Shown here: in pieces, positions 1-7,938 of the stretch
Numbering within the stretch: the first letter of the stretch is position 1
How the letters are laid out: each line of letters opens with the position of its first letter
NCBI GenBank assembly: GCA_946539765.1
Contig: CAMNHO010000011.1
Span: 17,781 to 81,780, forward strand
Source: UBA4312 sp002394635
Lineage (GTDB): Bacteria > Bacillota_I > Bacilli_A > Erysipelotrichales > Erysipelotrichaceae
Length of the DNA stretch: 64,000 bases
Direction: 5' to 3'
Notes under the pieces: generated by a model
What the model saw: the letters and a program-made list of their open reading frames with translations, nothing else
Told to the model about the DNA's origin: nothing
Database searches by the model: none
Position numbers and translations under genes: made by a program

Positions 1-220
1 TGTTCAGGTCTTCCTGCAGGAATTCATCACCGTCTTCATTGTAATCATGTACGAATTCTTCAAAGAATACGGAGCAGGTAGTATGTGGCGAAATCACGAA
101 ACATACGCCTTCTTTTATACCGCTGTTTTCAATAGCAGCTTTTACTTGTGGTGTAATATCCAAATATGTCGGACGATCACCATGAGACTTCAAACTAATT
201 CTTTCCTTATATACAGTCAT
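1..220 (-). CDS. YjbQ/UPF0047 family protein (3' end outside window)
   Basis: The visible N-terminus begins MTVYKERISLKSHG and contains ISPHTTCSVFFEE, the conserved His-containing motif of the YjbQ/UPF0047 family. Family members are small cytoplasmic proteins; some show weak thiamine-phosphate synthase activity, but the true role is unsettled. The start is the ATG at 218-220, preceded by a purine-rich ribosome-binding site (GGAAAGAGG). It lies 18 bp after the aldolase stop on the same strand, so the two are probably co-transcribed. The gene runs off the left edge, so about 70 residues are seen of a family usually near 130-140. Confidence 0.85.
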   Translation of the reverse strand, partial: MTVYKERISLKSHGDRPTYLDITPQVKAAIENSGIKEGVCFVISPHTTCSVFFEEFVHDYNEDGDEFLQEDLN

Positions 221-238
221 TCTTCTTTTCCTCTTTCC

Positions 239-1081
239 TTAAATTGATTTTGTTTCAAATAATTTGTAGCAGTATTTCAAGCAGTCTTTCATTCCATCAA
301 TGGAAGCATTCTTGATTGTGTAGTAGTCATCGACTTCTGCTTCCTTGTTTTCCAGAGCCAATACCGGACGGGCTGCACTGGCCATGAAATCAGAATATAC
401 ATTGACTTTGGCAATCCCTTCGGTTGCACAACGATTCAGGTTGTCATCTCCGGAACCGGATCCTCCGTGCAATACCAGCGGACATGGTACAGCTTCCTTC
501 AGTTCATGAAGACGTTCAAAGTTGATTACCGGTGTTCCCTTATAGAATCCATGGGCTGTTCCGATGGATACAGCTAAGGAATCACACTGTGTCTGTTCGG
601 CAAATGCCTTGGCTTCTTCTACAGATGTGTAGATCGCATTTGGATCGGATTTATCGAAGTTGGAAGCAACGTGTCCGATTTCAGCTTCAACCACAACCCC
701 TTTCTCATGGGCATATTCTACAACGGACTTAGTTAAAGCTACGTTTTCTTCAAATGGTTTCATGGAACCATCAATCATAACAGATGTGAATCCTAAGTCA
801 ATGGCTTTCTTACATACTTCGAAAGAGCTTCCGTGATCTAGATGCAAACAAACCGGATTGGTTGTCTTTTCCGCTAAATATTTCGCATAGTAGGCTGCGT
901 CTTCTAATGTAATAAATGCATTTAAATGGGCTTCTGCAATCGCAATGATAATTGGTAAGTTTAATTCTTCGGAAACGGCCAGATGTGCTTTTAATGAATC
1001 TTCATCTACAAAATTTGCAGATGGAACCGCAAAATGTCCAGCAACAGCTTTTTCAAACATTTCCTTTGATGTAACTAACAT
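239..1081 (-). CDS. class II fructose-bisphosphate / ketose-bisphosphate aldolase
   Basis: This 280-residue protein has the class II zinc aldolase pattern. HLDHG at 80-84 supplies the catalytic Asp82 and zinc ligand His83, EAEIG follows at 132-136, His177 lies in GTAHG and His205 in LHGGSG. It should cleave or form a ketose 1,6- or 1,7-bisphosphate through a Zn-enolate in the cytoplasm. The family includes fructose-bisphosphate and tagatose-bisphosphate aldolases, and substrate choice cannot be read here. The start has a strong AAGGAGG site. The yjbQ-like gene follows at once, and a LysR regulator is transcribed divergently, which makes it a candidate controller. Confidence 0.85.
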   Translation of the reverse strand: MLVTSKEMFEKAVAGHFAVPSANFVDEDSLKAHLAVSEELNLPIIIAIAEAHLNAFITLEDAAYYAKYLAEKTTNPVCLHLDHGSSFEVCKKAIDLGFTSVMIDGSMKPFEENVALTKSVVEYAHEKGVVVEAEIGHVASNFDKSDPNAIYTSVEEAKAFAEQTQCDSLAVSIGTAHGFYKGTPVINFERLHELKEAVPCPLVLHGGSGSGDDNLNRCATEGIAKVNVYSDFMASAARPVLALENKEAEVDDYYTIKNASIDGMKDCLKYCYKLFETKSI

Positions 1082-1112
1082 TCGTATAAGTCCTCCTTGA
1101 TGTCACGAACAC

Positions 1113-1141
1113 ATTATACATTACAAATGTCATAATTTCAA
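1113..1141 (-). promoter_or_regulatory. promoter of the aldolase-yjbQ operon
   Basis: On the minus strand there is TTGAAA (1136-1141), a 17-bp spacer and TATAAT (1113-1118). It sits about 30 bp upstream of the aldolase start and is a near-consensus sigma-A promoter. Confidence 0.75.
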
Positions 1142-1228
1142 TATAACTTTTAAAAATTATTAATATTATATTCGCTTATCTAATTAATGTTTTTTGTGTT
1201 CAAAATTAATGCTTGTCACACATCAATC

Positions 1229-1237
1229 TGTTATAAT
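1229..1237 (+). promoter_or_regulatory. extended -10 promoter of the LysR gene
   Basis: TGTTATAAT is an extended -10 element about 23 bp before the LysR start. No good -35 is visible at 17 bp, which is usual for extended -10 promoters. Confidence 0.55.
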
Positions 1238-1259
1238 ATTCATATCGAGGTTACTGACT

Positions 1260-2159
1260 ATGACTTTAAATCAGCTATTGTACTTTTACCAGGCTGCTTC
1301 TTTAGAACATTTTAACTTAGCGGCCAAAGCTCTGCATATCTCTGAGCCTTCCCTCAGCCGATCGATTCGCTTTCTTGAAGAAGAGCTGGGTGTACAGCTA
1401 TTCGAAAAAAAAGGAAGAAATATTGTTTTGACCAAGGCAGGAAGGGTCTTTCTTGTTCATGTAGAAAAAATATTAAAAGATATTTCCTATGCAAAAACCA
1501 GTATGAAAGAATATGCACTGGACGGTGGGAAAATTGAGGTAGCCTATGTCGCTCCTTTATCACGCAATATCCTGCCTGCTATCATTCGCTCTTTTTTAGA
1601 TGAACCGGATAACCAAAAGGTTGTATTTAATTTTTACCAAGGCTATACAGAGGAAAACCTTGCCGGTTTGAAAAACGGTACTTATGATGTCATCTTTGGA
1701 TCGAATTTAAGTGAACAGCCGGGAATAAACATCATTCCGATCATGCAAAGGAATATGGTTGTCATCATGTCTGCCGACCATCCTTTGGCAAACAGGAAAT
1801 ATATCGATCATACAGCTTTTTCTCAGTATCCGGTTTTAAAATACGATTCGCAGTCGTCGTTGGGCGTCTATTCCAATCAGTATTTTCAATCTTATAATGT
1901 AGTTCCAAACACAATATTTGAATTCCCGGATGAAGAGAGCATCGCTTCTTTTGTCAGCCAGGGTTTCGGTATTGCTCTGGTAGCCGATGTATATTCCATT
2001 TACAGAGACAATATCGTCATTCGTCCTCTGGTTCCTCAGGAAAAAATGGTCCATACGGTCTCCATGGCGACGATGAATAACAATGTGTCCCCAGCGTCTT
2101 TACAAAGGCTGATCCAGCACGTAAAGGATCATTTTAAGAACCATTTTGACGCCCTGTAA
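1260..2159 (+). CDS. LysR-family transcriptional regulator
   Basis: This is a LysR-type regulator of 299 residues. The N-terminal winged helix-turn-helix (MTLNQLLYFYQAA, then LAAKALHISEPSLSRSIRFL) is followed by a linker helix and a periplasmic-binding-protein-like effector domain. I chose the ATG at 1260 over an upstream in-frame one at 1194. It has a CGAGG site at the right distance and aligns with the usual LysR start, and the extended -10 lies between the two. It is divergent from the aldolase operon and lies 167 bp upstream of the enoate-reductase-like gene on the same strand, so either could be its target. The effector is unknown. Confidence 0.85.
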   Translation: MTLNQLLYFYQAASLEHFNLAAKALHISEPSLSRSIRFLEEELGVQLFEKKGRNIVLTKAGRVFLVHVEKILKDISYAKTSMKEYALDGGKIEVAYVAPLSRNILPAIIRSFLDEPDNQKVVFNFYQGYTEENLAGLKNGTYDVIFGSNLSEQPGINIIPIMQRNMVVIMSADHPLANRKYIDHTAFSQYPVLKYDSQSSLGVYSNQYFQSYNVVPNTIFEFPDEESIASFVSQGFGIALVADVYSIYRDNIVIRPLVPQEKMVHTVSMATMNNNVSPASLQRLIQHVKDHFKNHFDAL

Positions 2160-2223
2160 ATCAAAATCCTTTATTCATAAAAGTTTAATAGTTTTTTGCT
2201 ATTGATAATACGCAAAAAAACAA

Positions 2224-2253
2224 TTAGACTTTTTATTTATGCAATTCTAATAT
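2224..2253 (+). promoter_or_regulatory. possible promoter of the enoate-reductase-like gene
   Basis: TTAGAC (2224-2229), an 18-bp spacer and TAATAT (2248-2253) precede the gene. The match is moderate. The whole intergenic stretch 2160-2326 is very A+T rich. Confidence 0.45.
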
Positions 2254-2326
2254 ATAAATAGATATCGTATGTCTATTAGTTCTTTCAACATGCGATCAAA
2301 GCGAATAATAAGGAGAACATGAAAGT

Positions 2327-4327
2327 ATGAAAAGCAAGTATTCTCACATTTTTGAGCCTTTTACCGTACGTCGAATGACCTTGAAAAACCGAATCGTCAT
2401 GACGCCGATGGGCACAAACTTTGGTGAACAGAACGGAGAAATGAGTTTCCTCCACATTAACTACTATGAGCAGAGAGCTCGTGGTGGCACGGGTATGTTG
2501 ATCGTTGAAAACGCATGTGTGACATATCCACAGGGATCGAATGGTACAACACAATTACGTATTGATTCCGATAACTATATCCCTAGATTATTCTATTTAA
2601 CAGAAACAATCCACAAACACGATGCATGCATTGCCATTCAGCTGAACCATGCGGGGGCTTCCGCTATGTCAAGCCGCATCGGAATGCAGCCGGTTTCTTC
2701 TTCCAACATTCCTTCCAAGGATGGAGGAGAAGCACCTAGACCTTTATCTGTAGAAGAGATTTACAGCATTGTTCGTGATTACGGACAAGCAGCCAAACGT
2801 GCTGTAACTGCCGGATTTGACGCCGTTGAGATCCATGCCGGACACTCTTATCTGATCAGCCAGTTCCTTTCTCCTGTATATAATAAACGTACAGACGAAT
2901 TTGGTGGATCTGCAGAAAACCGTGCCCGTTTCGCAAAACTGGTTATTGAAGAAGTTCGTAAACAAGTAGGTCCTTTCTTCCCGATCATCGTTCGTATCAG
3001 TGCTGATGAATTCGTAGAAGGTGGAAATACTTTAGATGACTGTATTGAATATCTGCAATACTTTGAAAAAGAAGTAGATATCTTCCATGTATCCGCTGCA
3101 TTAAATCAATCCTTACAGTATCAGATTGATGCAAACTATCTGCCGGATGGATGGCGTTCTTACATGGCACGTCGTGTTAAAGAAGCTTATGGCAAACCAA
3201 CCATCGCTGTCGGTAATATCCGTAACCCACAGGTTGCCGAAGATATCCTGGCTCGTGGCGATGCTGATTTGATCGGTATGGGACGTGGTCTGATTGCCGA
3301 TCCGGATTGGGTAAACAAAGTTGAATTCGGTCATGAAGAAGATATTCGTCAATGTATCTCCTGTAACGTTGGATGTGCCGGTCATCGAATCGGTCTGAAC
3401 AAGCCGATCCGTTGTACAGTAAACCCGGCTGTTAACTCCAATGCAGATTATTATAAGAAAAAGATCAATAAACCTTGCAACGTTGTTGTTGTCGGCGCCG
3501 GTACAGCAGGTCTGGAAGCTGCATGTACAGCCGCTGAAGTTGGATGTACTACATTCCTGATCGAGAAATCTGATAAACTGGGTGGTCTGTCCGCTATTAT
3601 TTCTCAGATTCCGGATAAGAACCGTATGGCTAACTTCCCTAAATACTTAGAGAGAAGAGCTAAGAAACTGCATAACCTGTTTATCTTCAAAAACACAGCT
3701 GCCACTGTGGATCTCGTTAAGACATTCAATCCGGATATCGTTGTAAACGCAACCGGATCTAATCCGACACTGCCTCCGATCAAGGGATTGCTGGATCGTG
3801 TAGATAAGGATGGCTCTAAGGTAGCTACTGTATTGAAGATGATCGAACGCCGTGAGGAATATCCGGAAGACATGAAAGGACAGAAAGTCGCTGTTATCGG
3901 TGGCGGAGCTGTTGGTCTGGATGTTATGGAATTCTTCACAGAAAAAGGTGCTGATGTAACAATGGTAGAAATGCTGCCGATTATCGGTAATGGTCTGGAT
4001 CCAATCACGAAATGTGATACGCAGACACGTATGAAAAAATACAATGTTCGTCAGATGACTAATACAGCTTTACAGGAAGTATGCGATGACAAGTTCATCG
4101 TAAAGAATCCGGAAGGTGAAATCGAAGACATTCCGTTCGATTATGGATTCATCTGCTTAGGTATGCGTGCTAACACACCAATCTTAGCTGATCTGAAAAA
4201 AGAATTCGAAGATACCAATGTAGAAATCTACAACATTGGTGACAGTAAACGTGCTCGTCGTATCATTGAAGGTACGACAGAAGGACGTAACGTATTAGAA
4301 GTATTGAAACGTCACGATTATCTATAA
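2327..4327 (+). CDS. NADH:flavin oxidoreductase / 2-enoate reductase-like flavoprotein
   Basis: The 666-residue protein has the three-part layout of 2,4-dienoyl-CoA reductase, 2-enoate reductase and the BaiCD/BaiH enzymes. An Old Yellow Enzyme TIM barrel (about 1-340) carries VEIHAGHSYLISQFLSP. Four cysteines (343, 346, 350, 363; CISCNVGC then IRC) can bind a 4Fe-4S cluster. A C-terminal FAD/NAD part has GAGTAGLEAA at 390-399 and a second GGGAVGLD nucleotide site. Such enzymes reduce activated C=C bonds in the cytoplasm with NAD(P)H, and the substrate here is unknown. It stands as a single gene with a GGAG site and ends at a bidirectional terminator. The adjacent aromatic-acid genes make a hydroaromatic or cinnamate-type acid conceivable, but that is inference. 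Confidence 0.8.
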   Translation: MKSKYSHIFEPFTVRRMTLKNRIVMTPMGTNFGEQNGEMSFLHINYYEQRARGGTGMLIVENACVTYPQGSNGTTQLRIDSDNYIPRLFYLTETIHKHDACIAIQLNHAGASAMSSRIGMQPVSSSNIPSKDGGEAPRPLSVEEIYSIVRDYGQAAKRAVTAGFDAVEIHAGHSYLISQFLSPVYNKRTDEFGGSAENRARFAKLVIEEVRKQVGPFFPIIVRISADEFVEGGNTLDDCIEYLQYFEKEVDIFHVSAALNQSLQYQIDANYLPDGWRSYMARRVKEAYGKPTIAVGNIRNPQVAEDILARGDADLIGMGRGLIADPDWVNKVEFGHEEDIRQCISCNVGCAGHRIGLNKPIRCTVNPAVNSNADYYKKKINKPCNVVVVGAGTAGLEAACTAAEVGCTTFLIEKSDKLGGLSAIISQIPDKNRMANFPKYLERRAKKLHNLFIFKNTAATVDLVKTFNPDIVVNATGSNPTLPPIKGLLDRVDKDGSKVATVLKMIERREEYPEDMKGQKVAVIGGGAVGLDVMEFFTEKGADVTMVEMLPIIGNGLDPITKCDTQTRMKKYNVRQMTNTALQEVCDDKFIVKNPEGEIEDIPFDYGFICLGMRANTPILADLKKEFEDTNVEIYNIGDSKRARRIIEGTTEGRNVLEVLKRHDYL

Positions 4328-4352
4328 ATCGTTGGTACATTCTGTCAAATAG

Positions 4353-4381
4353 TAAAAAAGCCGATTTTCTCGGCTTTTTTA
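4353..4381. terminator. bidirectional terminator
   Basis: AAAAAAGCCGA-tttc-TCGGCTTTTTT is a perfect hairpin with A and T tails on both sides. It lies between the convergent enoate-reductase-like and vanXY-like genes. Confidence 0.9.
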
Positions 4382-5089
4382 CTTTATCTCTGTAATTATA
4401 AATCCATCAATATTATCCCCGGAGACTTGTCTGTTTTCCCCAATCTCCATTGTGATTGGATTTCCTTCGTAGGGAAGATGGTAGATGTGATACCTCTCAA
4501 AGTCAATGGCTTGTTGTCGGACCGTATCCATGTATTCTTCCAGACAAAGCCCTCTGGATTCCATTATGATGGAATGTGGCGCACCGACATAGCGGAAATG
4601 CCACGGCTCCTCACTGATTTTTGTGATTGTTGTCTTATCTTTTTTGTATCGCTCAATAAATCCATTTTGTATGGCTGCTTGACGAAAAGCCTGACAAATG
4701 CCTTCTCTAGGAAAAGAAGGACAAATCATATCAATGTTTTCTTTTGTCTCTGCCAGATCAATGGCCAGTCCTGTCTGATGTTCGCTGGCATTCGGTAACG
4801 CAACAAATTTACGGGTGTACTCCAAACCATTTTCCCTCAAAGAATCGGCATATAGCTGTTTCTGTTCATCCAATGGCCGATAACCACTGACCTCCGTAAT
4901 CTGATTATTCATCCCGATATCCCGATACGTCTTCATCAGCTGGGCATACGCTGTTTCCTCCAGCTGAATTCCCGGTCGTACTGTTTGCAGTCGAGTTTCA
5001 TCCATGGCATTCCTTAACAAATGATCAGGATTGACAAGAATTAAATATCCACGATATACATCATCTTTTCGTAAAGTTATTTTCATCAT
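4379..5089 (-). CDS. VanXY/VanY-type D-Ala-D-Ala peptidase without signal peptide
   Basis: This is a zinc peptidase of the M15B family, 236 residues. SEHQTGLAIDLA gives zinc ligands His104 and Asp111, EPWHFRYVG gives catalytic Glu161 and ligand His164, and SGYRP gives Arg71. The run FVALPNASEHQTGLAIDLA closely resembles the VanXY(C) enzymes, which hydrolyse D-Ala-D-Ala dipeptide and pentapeptide stems in the cytoplasm. There is no signal peptide or lipobox, which fits a VanXY-like location. Residues after about 190 form a C-terminal extension of roughly 40 residues with no motif I recognise. The start overlaps the aroE stop (ATGA), so it is the last gene of the shikimate kinase/aroE operon. 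No vanC, vanT or vanS/R gene is nearby. Confidence 0.8.
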   Translation of the reverse strand: MMKITLRKDDVYRGYLILVNPDHLLRNAMDETRLQTVRPGIQLEETAYAQLMKTYRDIGMNNQITEVSGYRPLDEQKQLYADSLRENGLEYTRKFVALPNASEHQTGLAIDLAETKENIDMICPSFPREGICQAFRQAAIQNGFIERYKKDKTTITKISEEPWHFRYVGAPHSIIMESRGLCLEEYMDTVRQQAIDFERYHIYHLPYEGNPITMEIGENRQVSGDNIDGFIITEIK

Positions 5090-5952
5090 TCTTTAAAAAA
5101 GCGTTCCTTGACATCAGCAACCGGCATATCCAGTCCTGTATAAAGCTTAAAGGCCGCTACCCCCTGCCATAATAACATACCTTTGCCTCCAACTGTCTGA
5201 CAACCTGCTTTTTTTGCTTCCTTTAACAGTCGTGTTTCTTCCGGGTTGTATACAGTATCCGCAACAACCAGTCCCTTATGGAAGGCATTGACATCTTTGA
5301 CAACGGACTGATCCTCCAACGGTTTCATGCCGACAATGGTCGCATTAACAAAGATATCGCTAGTCTGGATTTCCTTTGTCAATGTTTCAGAATCCTCTAG
5401 ATCATAGACGTTGACGATACAATCCGGCACCGTCTTTTGAAGCTTCTGTGCGGTTTCCACAGCTCTTTCAAAGAAGGAATCCTTTATATTGAAAATAGAA
5501 AGTTCCCGCACCCCATCCAATGCAGCCTGTACCTGAATGGCTGTGGCAGCTCCACCACCTCCGGCAATGGTCATCTTCTTACCTTTGATTTCAAAGCCAT
5601 GATCCCGCAGATTATCGTTAAATCCAACGCCATCCGTAATATGTCCAATCAGTTTACCATTTTCATTAACTATCGTGTTGACAGCTCCTACGATCCGGGC
5701 AGCTTCGGATAATTCATCTACATTTTGAGCTGCCGCAATCTTGTCCGGCATGGTAACATTACAGCCTCGCATTTGAAATAGTTTCATCGCTTCCAGTGCC
5801 TGAGGTACTTGTTGTTCTTTTACATCAAAAGCAACATAAACATAATCCAGTCCCAAAGCTTCAAAGCTGTAATTATACATAGCTGGCGAACCAGAGTGTC
5901 CCACCGGTGAGCCCAGCAGTGCTAATAATCCGGTTTTTCCTGTTATATTCAT
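5086..5952 (-). CDS. aroE: shikimate/quinate dehydrogenase (first copy)
   Basis: The 288-residue protein is in the shikimate dehydrogenase family and reduces 3-dehydroshikimate to shikimate with NAD(P)H. HSGSPAMYN (19-27) is the substrate-binding loop, Lys71 in NVTMPDK and Asp107 in HITDGVG are the catalytic pair, and GGGGAATA (131-138) binds the nucleotide. NVTMPDK resembles the YdiB/quinate-dehydrogenase branch more than the usual NVTxPxK, and Tyr replaces His in the normal SPAMHN. It follows the chorismate mutase-shikimate kinase gene and has a strong GGGAGG site. A second paralogue lies at 11985-12860. Whether it prefers shikimate or quinate, NADP or NAD, cannot be told. Confidence 0.85.
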   Translation of the reverse strand: MNITGKTGLLALLGSPVGHSGSPAMYNYSFEALGLDYVYVAFDVKEQQVPQALEAMKLFQMRGCNVTMPDKIAAAQNVDELSEAARIVGAVNTIVNENGKLIGHITDGVGFNDNLRDHGFEIKGKKMTIAGGGGAATAIQVQAALDGVRELSIFNIKDSFFERAVETAQKLQKTVPDCIVNVYDLEDSETLTKEIQTSDIFVNATIVGMKPLEDQSVVKDVNAFHKGLVVADTVYNPEETRLLKEAKKAGCQTVGGKGMLLWQGVAAFKLYTGLDMPVADVKERFFKE

Positions 5953-5976
5953 TGTAAATCCTCCCTTAAAACATAA

Positions 5977-6000
5977 GCCATAGAATATTTATTCTATGGC
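5977..6000 (-). other. intercistronic hairpin over the chorismate mutase-shikimate kinase stop codon
   Basis: GCCATAGAAT-attt-ATTCTATGGC is a perfect 10-bp inverted repeat. It contains the upstream gene's stop codon and ends 24 bp before the aroE start. On the transcript it is followed by TTATGTTTT, a poor U-run, so it could be a weak terminator or an RNA-stability or processing element. Confidence 0.6.
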
Positions 6001-6795
6001 CGCTTTTTCTTTCTCGTTATCAAAGGCAATCAGCTTGGCTATGATTTCATCACATACATCATCCAGACTCTTTCCGTCTGTTTCTACCGTAATATCAGCC
6101 ACTGCTTCATATCGCTCTTTTCTTTTTTCCAGAAGATTGCGGATATAATCCACATTCATGTGATTGTTTAAAATCGGACGTTCATCGCTGTCCTTTACCC
6201 GTTCTAAGATCGTAGCCGGATCAGCCTTTAATAAAACAACTCGTCCATTTTTCTTCATCTGTTCCGCATTATCTTTCCGCATGATAACACCGCCCCCACA
6301 GCTGACGATGCTCTGTTTTACCTTTTGTAGCTCGATCAACGCATTGCTCTCCAAATTTCGGAAATACAATTCGCCGTATTCATCAAAGATCTCCGAAATG
6401 GACATACCTTGTTTTTTAACGATCATCTCATCCATTTCCACCCGATGCATTTCCAGCTTTCGCTCCAGTTCATTGGCAATTGTCGTCTTTCCCGCTCCCA
6501 TAAAACCAATTAAAAAAATATTATAGTCAAACAAACTTTTAGCCTGTACTCGACGGCTGTTTTTCATAATGTACGTAAAAATGTCCAGTATCTCTTCTTC
6601 AAAGGGATTATCCCCCAACATATCCTTCAGTACATTGGTTTGTTTTTCCTCCTGCTCAGGTTGAAGAATTGGAATTCCCACTGCTTTCTTATACGATATA
6701 ATCTCCTGCACATGGACCATACGATCTGCCAGAGCTTCTATAATACGATGATCGCATTCCGCAATCTTTTCCCGGATCTGTTCTAACTCTTCCAT
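5989..6795 (-). CDS. chorismate mutase-shikimate kinase fusion
   Basis: This is a two-domain protein of 268 residues. Residues 1-85 form an AroQ-type chorismate mutase (LEQIREKIAECDHRIIEALA, with an Arg near 25 and Lys near 36-37), which turns chorismate into prephenate. Residues 92-260 are shikimate kinase, with P-loop GFMGAGKT at 97-104, the EMDEMI acidic motif, FRNLES and the CGGGV turn. The two activities are separated in the pathway by EPSP synthase and chorismate synthase, neither of which is in the window. The fusion is known in some Firmicutes. It has its own good promoter and begins the operon that continues with aroE and the vanXY-like gene. Confidence 0.88.
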   Translation of the reverse strand: MEELEQIREKIAECDHRIIEALADRMVHVQEIISYKKAVGIPILQPEQEEKQTNVLKDMLGDNPFEEEILDIFTYIMKNSRRVQAKSLFDYNIFLIGFMGAGKTTIANELERKLEMHRVEMDEMIVKKQGMSISEIFDEYGELYFRNLESNALIELQKVKQSIVSCGGGVIMRKDNAEQMKKNGRVVLLKADPATILERVKDSDERPILNNHMNVDYIRNLLEKRKERYEAVADITVETDGKSLDDVCDEIIAKLIAFDNEKEKAAIE

Positions 6796-6823
6796 ATTTA
6801 AAATCTCCTTAATTATAGGCTTT

Positions 6824-6852
6824 ATTATAGCAGTATCCTATACACAATTCAA
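6824..6852 (-). promoter_or_regulatory. promoter of the shikimate kinase-aroE-vanXY operon
   Basis: Minus-strand TTGAAT (6847-6852), a 17-bp spacer and TATAAT (6824-6829) lie 28 bp before the start codon. Both hexamers and the spacing are near consensus. Confidence 0.8.
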
Positions 6853-6895
6853 ACCACATTTTCATATATTTTCAATTCATTTTCATTTTGTTTCA

Positions 6896-6920
6896 ATAAA
6901 AAATCCGCTATAGCGGATTT
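6896..6920 (-). terminator. terminator of the TRAP transporter operon
   Basis: AAATCCGC-tata-GCGGATTT is followed on the minus strand by a T-rich run. It begins four bases after the dctP stop codon. Confidence 0.85.
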
Positions 6921-6923
6921 AAT

Positions 6924-7928
6924 TTATTGCACATGTTGATAGGCTTCGACCAGTTTCGGATCTACCGTTTTTTCGATTTTCTCGTATACCGGTTTACATT
7001 TCTCACGTACAGCCTCCATCGTTTGTTCATCCAATGGTACGACTTCTGTACCACTTTGTTCGATGATATCGATACGTCCGGCAATTCGCTCATCGGATTT
7101 TTCGCGGGCATAATCCTTCGCAATATCTGCTGCCTGACGAATGATCTCCTGTTGTTCCTTGGTCAATGTCTGCATAAATTCATCACTGACGATCAAGGAA
7201 ATCAGATGTGGTAAATGATTTGTCTCAATCACGTAATCCTGCTGTTCATACAGTTTATTGGAAACGATAACTTCATATGGATTCTCCTGCGCATCAATGG
7301 TTCCCTGCTGCAACCCAATATAGACCTCTGAGAACGTCATCGGTGTCGGGTTGGCTCCCAGCTGCTTCCAGAAATCCATATGGAAGGAGTTTTCCATCGT
7401 ACGTATCTTCTGATTTTTAAAGTCATCGATGGAGGTTACTTTACGGTTGGTGGACATAACGCGGAATCCCTGATCAGCATAGCCAAGCAGCTCATACCCT
7501 CCTTGATGGTATACCTTTCCAATGCGATCCATGAATTCTTGGTCATCGATTGCATTTCGAACATCTTCGATATCATCATACACACACGGCATATCAAAGA
7601 CGGCAATGTCTTTCATAAAGGTAACCTGTGGTGCCGTATTCTGTACCACAAACGGAATATCTCCATCGCTGCATGATTCCAGCAATTCCCGGTCTCCACC
7701 CAAAACGCTGTTTGGATATACTTGGATCTTCATAGATCCGTCACTCAGTTCATATACCGTATCCGCAAACTTCTCTGCATAAATCTGCGTAACTGTATCC
7801 TCCGGACTGGATGTACCTAATGGCCAGGCATATCGTTGTTCTGTATCCTTCTGTGCACCACATCCAATCAGATTCCAGGACAGAAAACCAGTCAAAGCGA
7901 TATTGATCATTTTCTTCAATGCTTTCAT
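6924..7928 (-). CDS. TRAP transporter substrate-binding lipoprotein (DctP family)
   Basis: The 334-residue extracellular receptor is part of a TRAP system. A short signal sequence ends in lipobox LIGC with Cys23, so it is anchored to the membrane outer face. The DctP-fold region includes RVMSTNRKV and KNQKIRTMENSFHMDFWKQL. The Arg of KIRT matches the residue that binds the carboxylate of the ligand in this family. It is the third gene after dctQ and dctM and ends at a hairpin terminator. TRAP systems use ion gradients to import small organic acids. The neighbouring shikimate and dehydroquinate genes suggest a cyclic hydroxy acid, but the sequence does not show it. Confidence 0.88.
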   Translation of the reverse strand: MKALKKMINIALTGFLSWNLIGCGAQKDTEQRYAWPLGTSSPEDTVTQIYAEKFADTVYELSDGSMKIQVYPNSVLGGDRELLESCSDGDIPFVVQNTAPQVTFMKDIAVFDMPCVYDDIEDVRNAIDDQEFMDRIGKVYHQGGYELLGYADQGFRVMSTNRKVTSIDDFKNQKIRTMENSFHMDFWKQLGANPTPMTFSEVYIGLQQGTIDAQENPYEVIVSNKLYEQQDYVIETNHLPHLISLIVSDEFMQTLTKEQQEIIRQAADIAKDYAREKSDERIAGRIDIIEQSGTEVVPLDEQTMEAVREKCKPVYEKIEKTVDPKLVEAYQHVQ

Positions 7929-7938
7929 AGACGGACTC

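Noticed and set aside
1194..1259. A longer LysR start at 1194
   Set aside because: It lies upstream of the extended -10 box and adds 22 residues not typical of LysR proteins.
3604..4044. A 146-residue minus-strand open frame
   Set aside because: It is antisense to the enoate-reductase-like gene, with no ribosome site, and composition is explained by codon use on the other strand.
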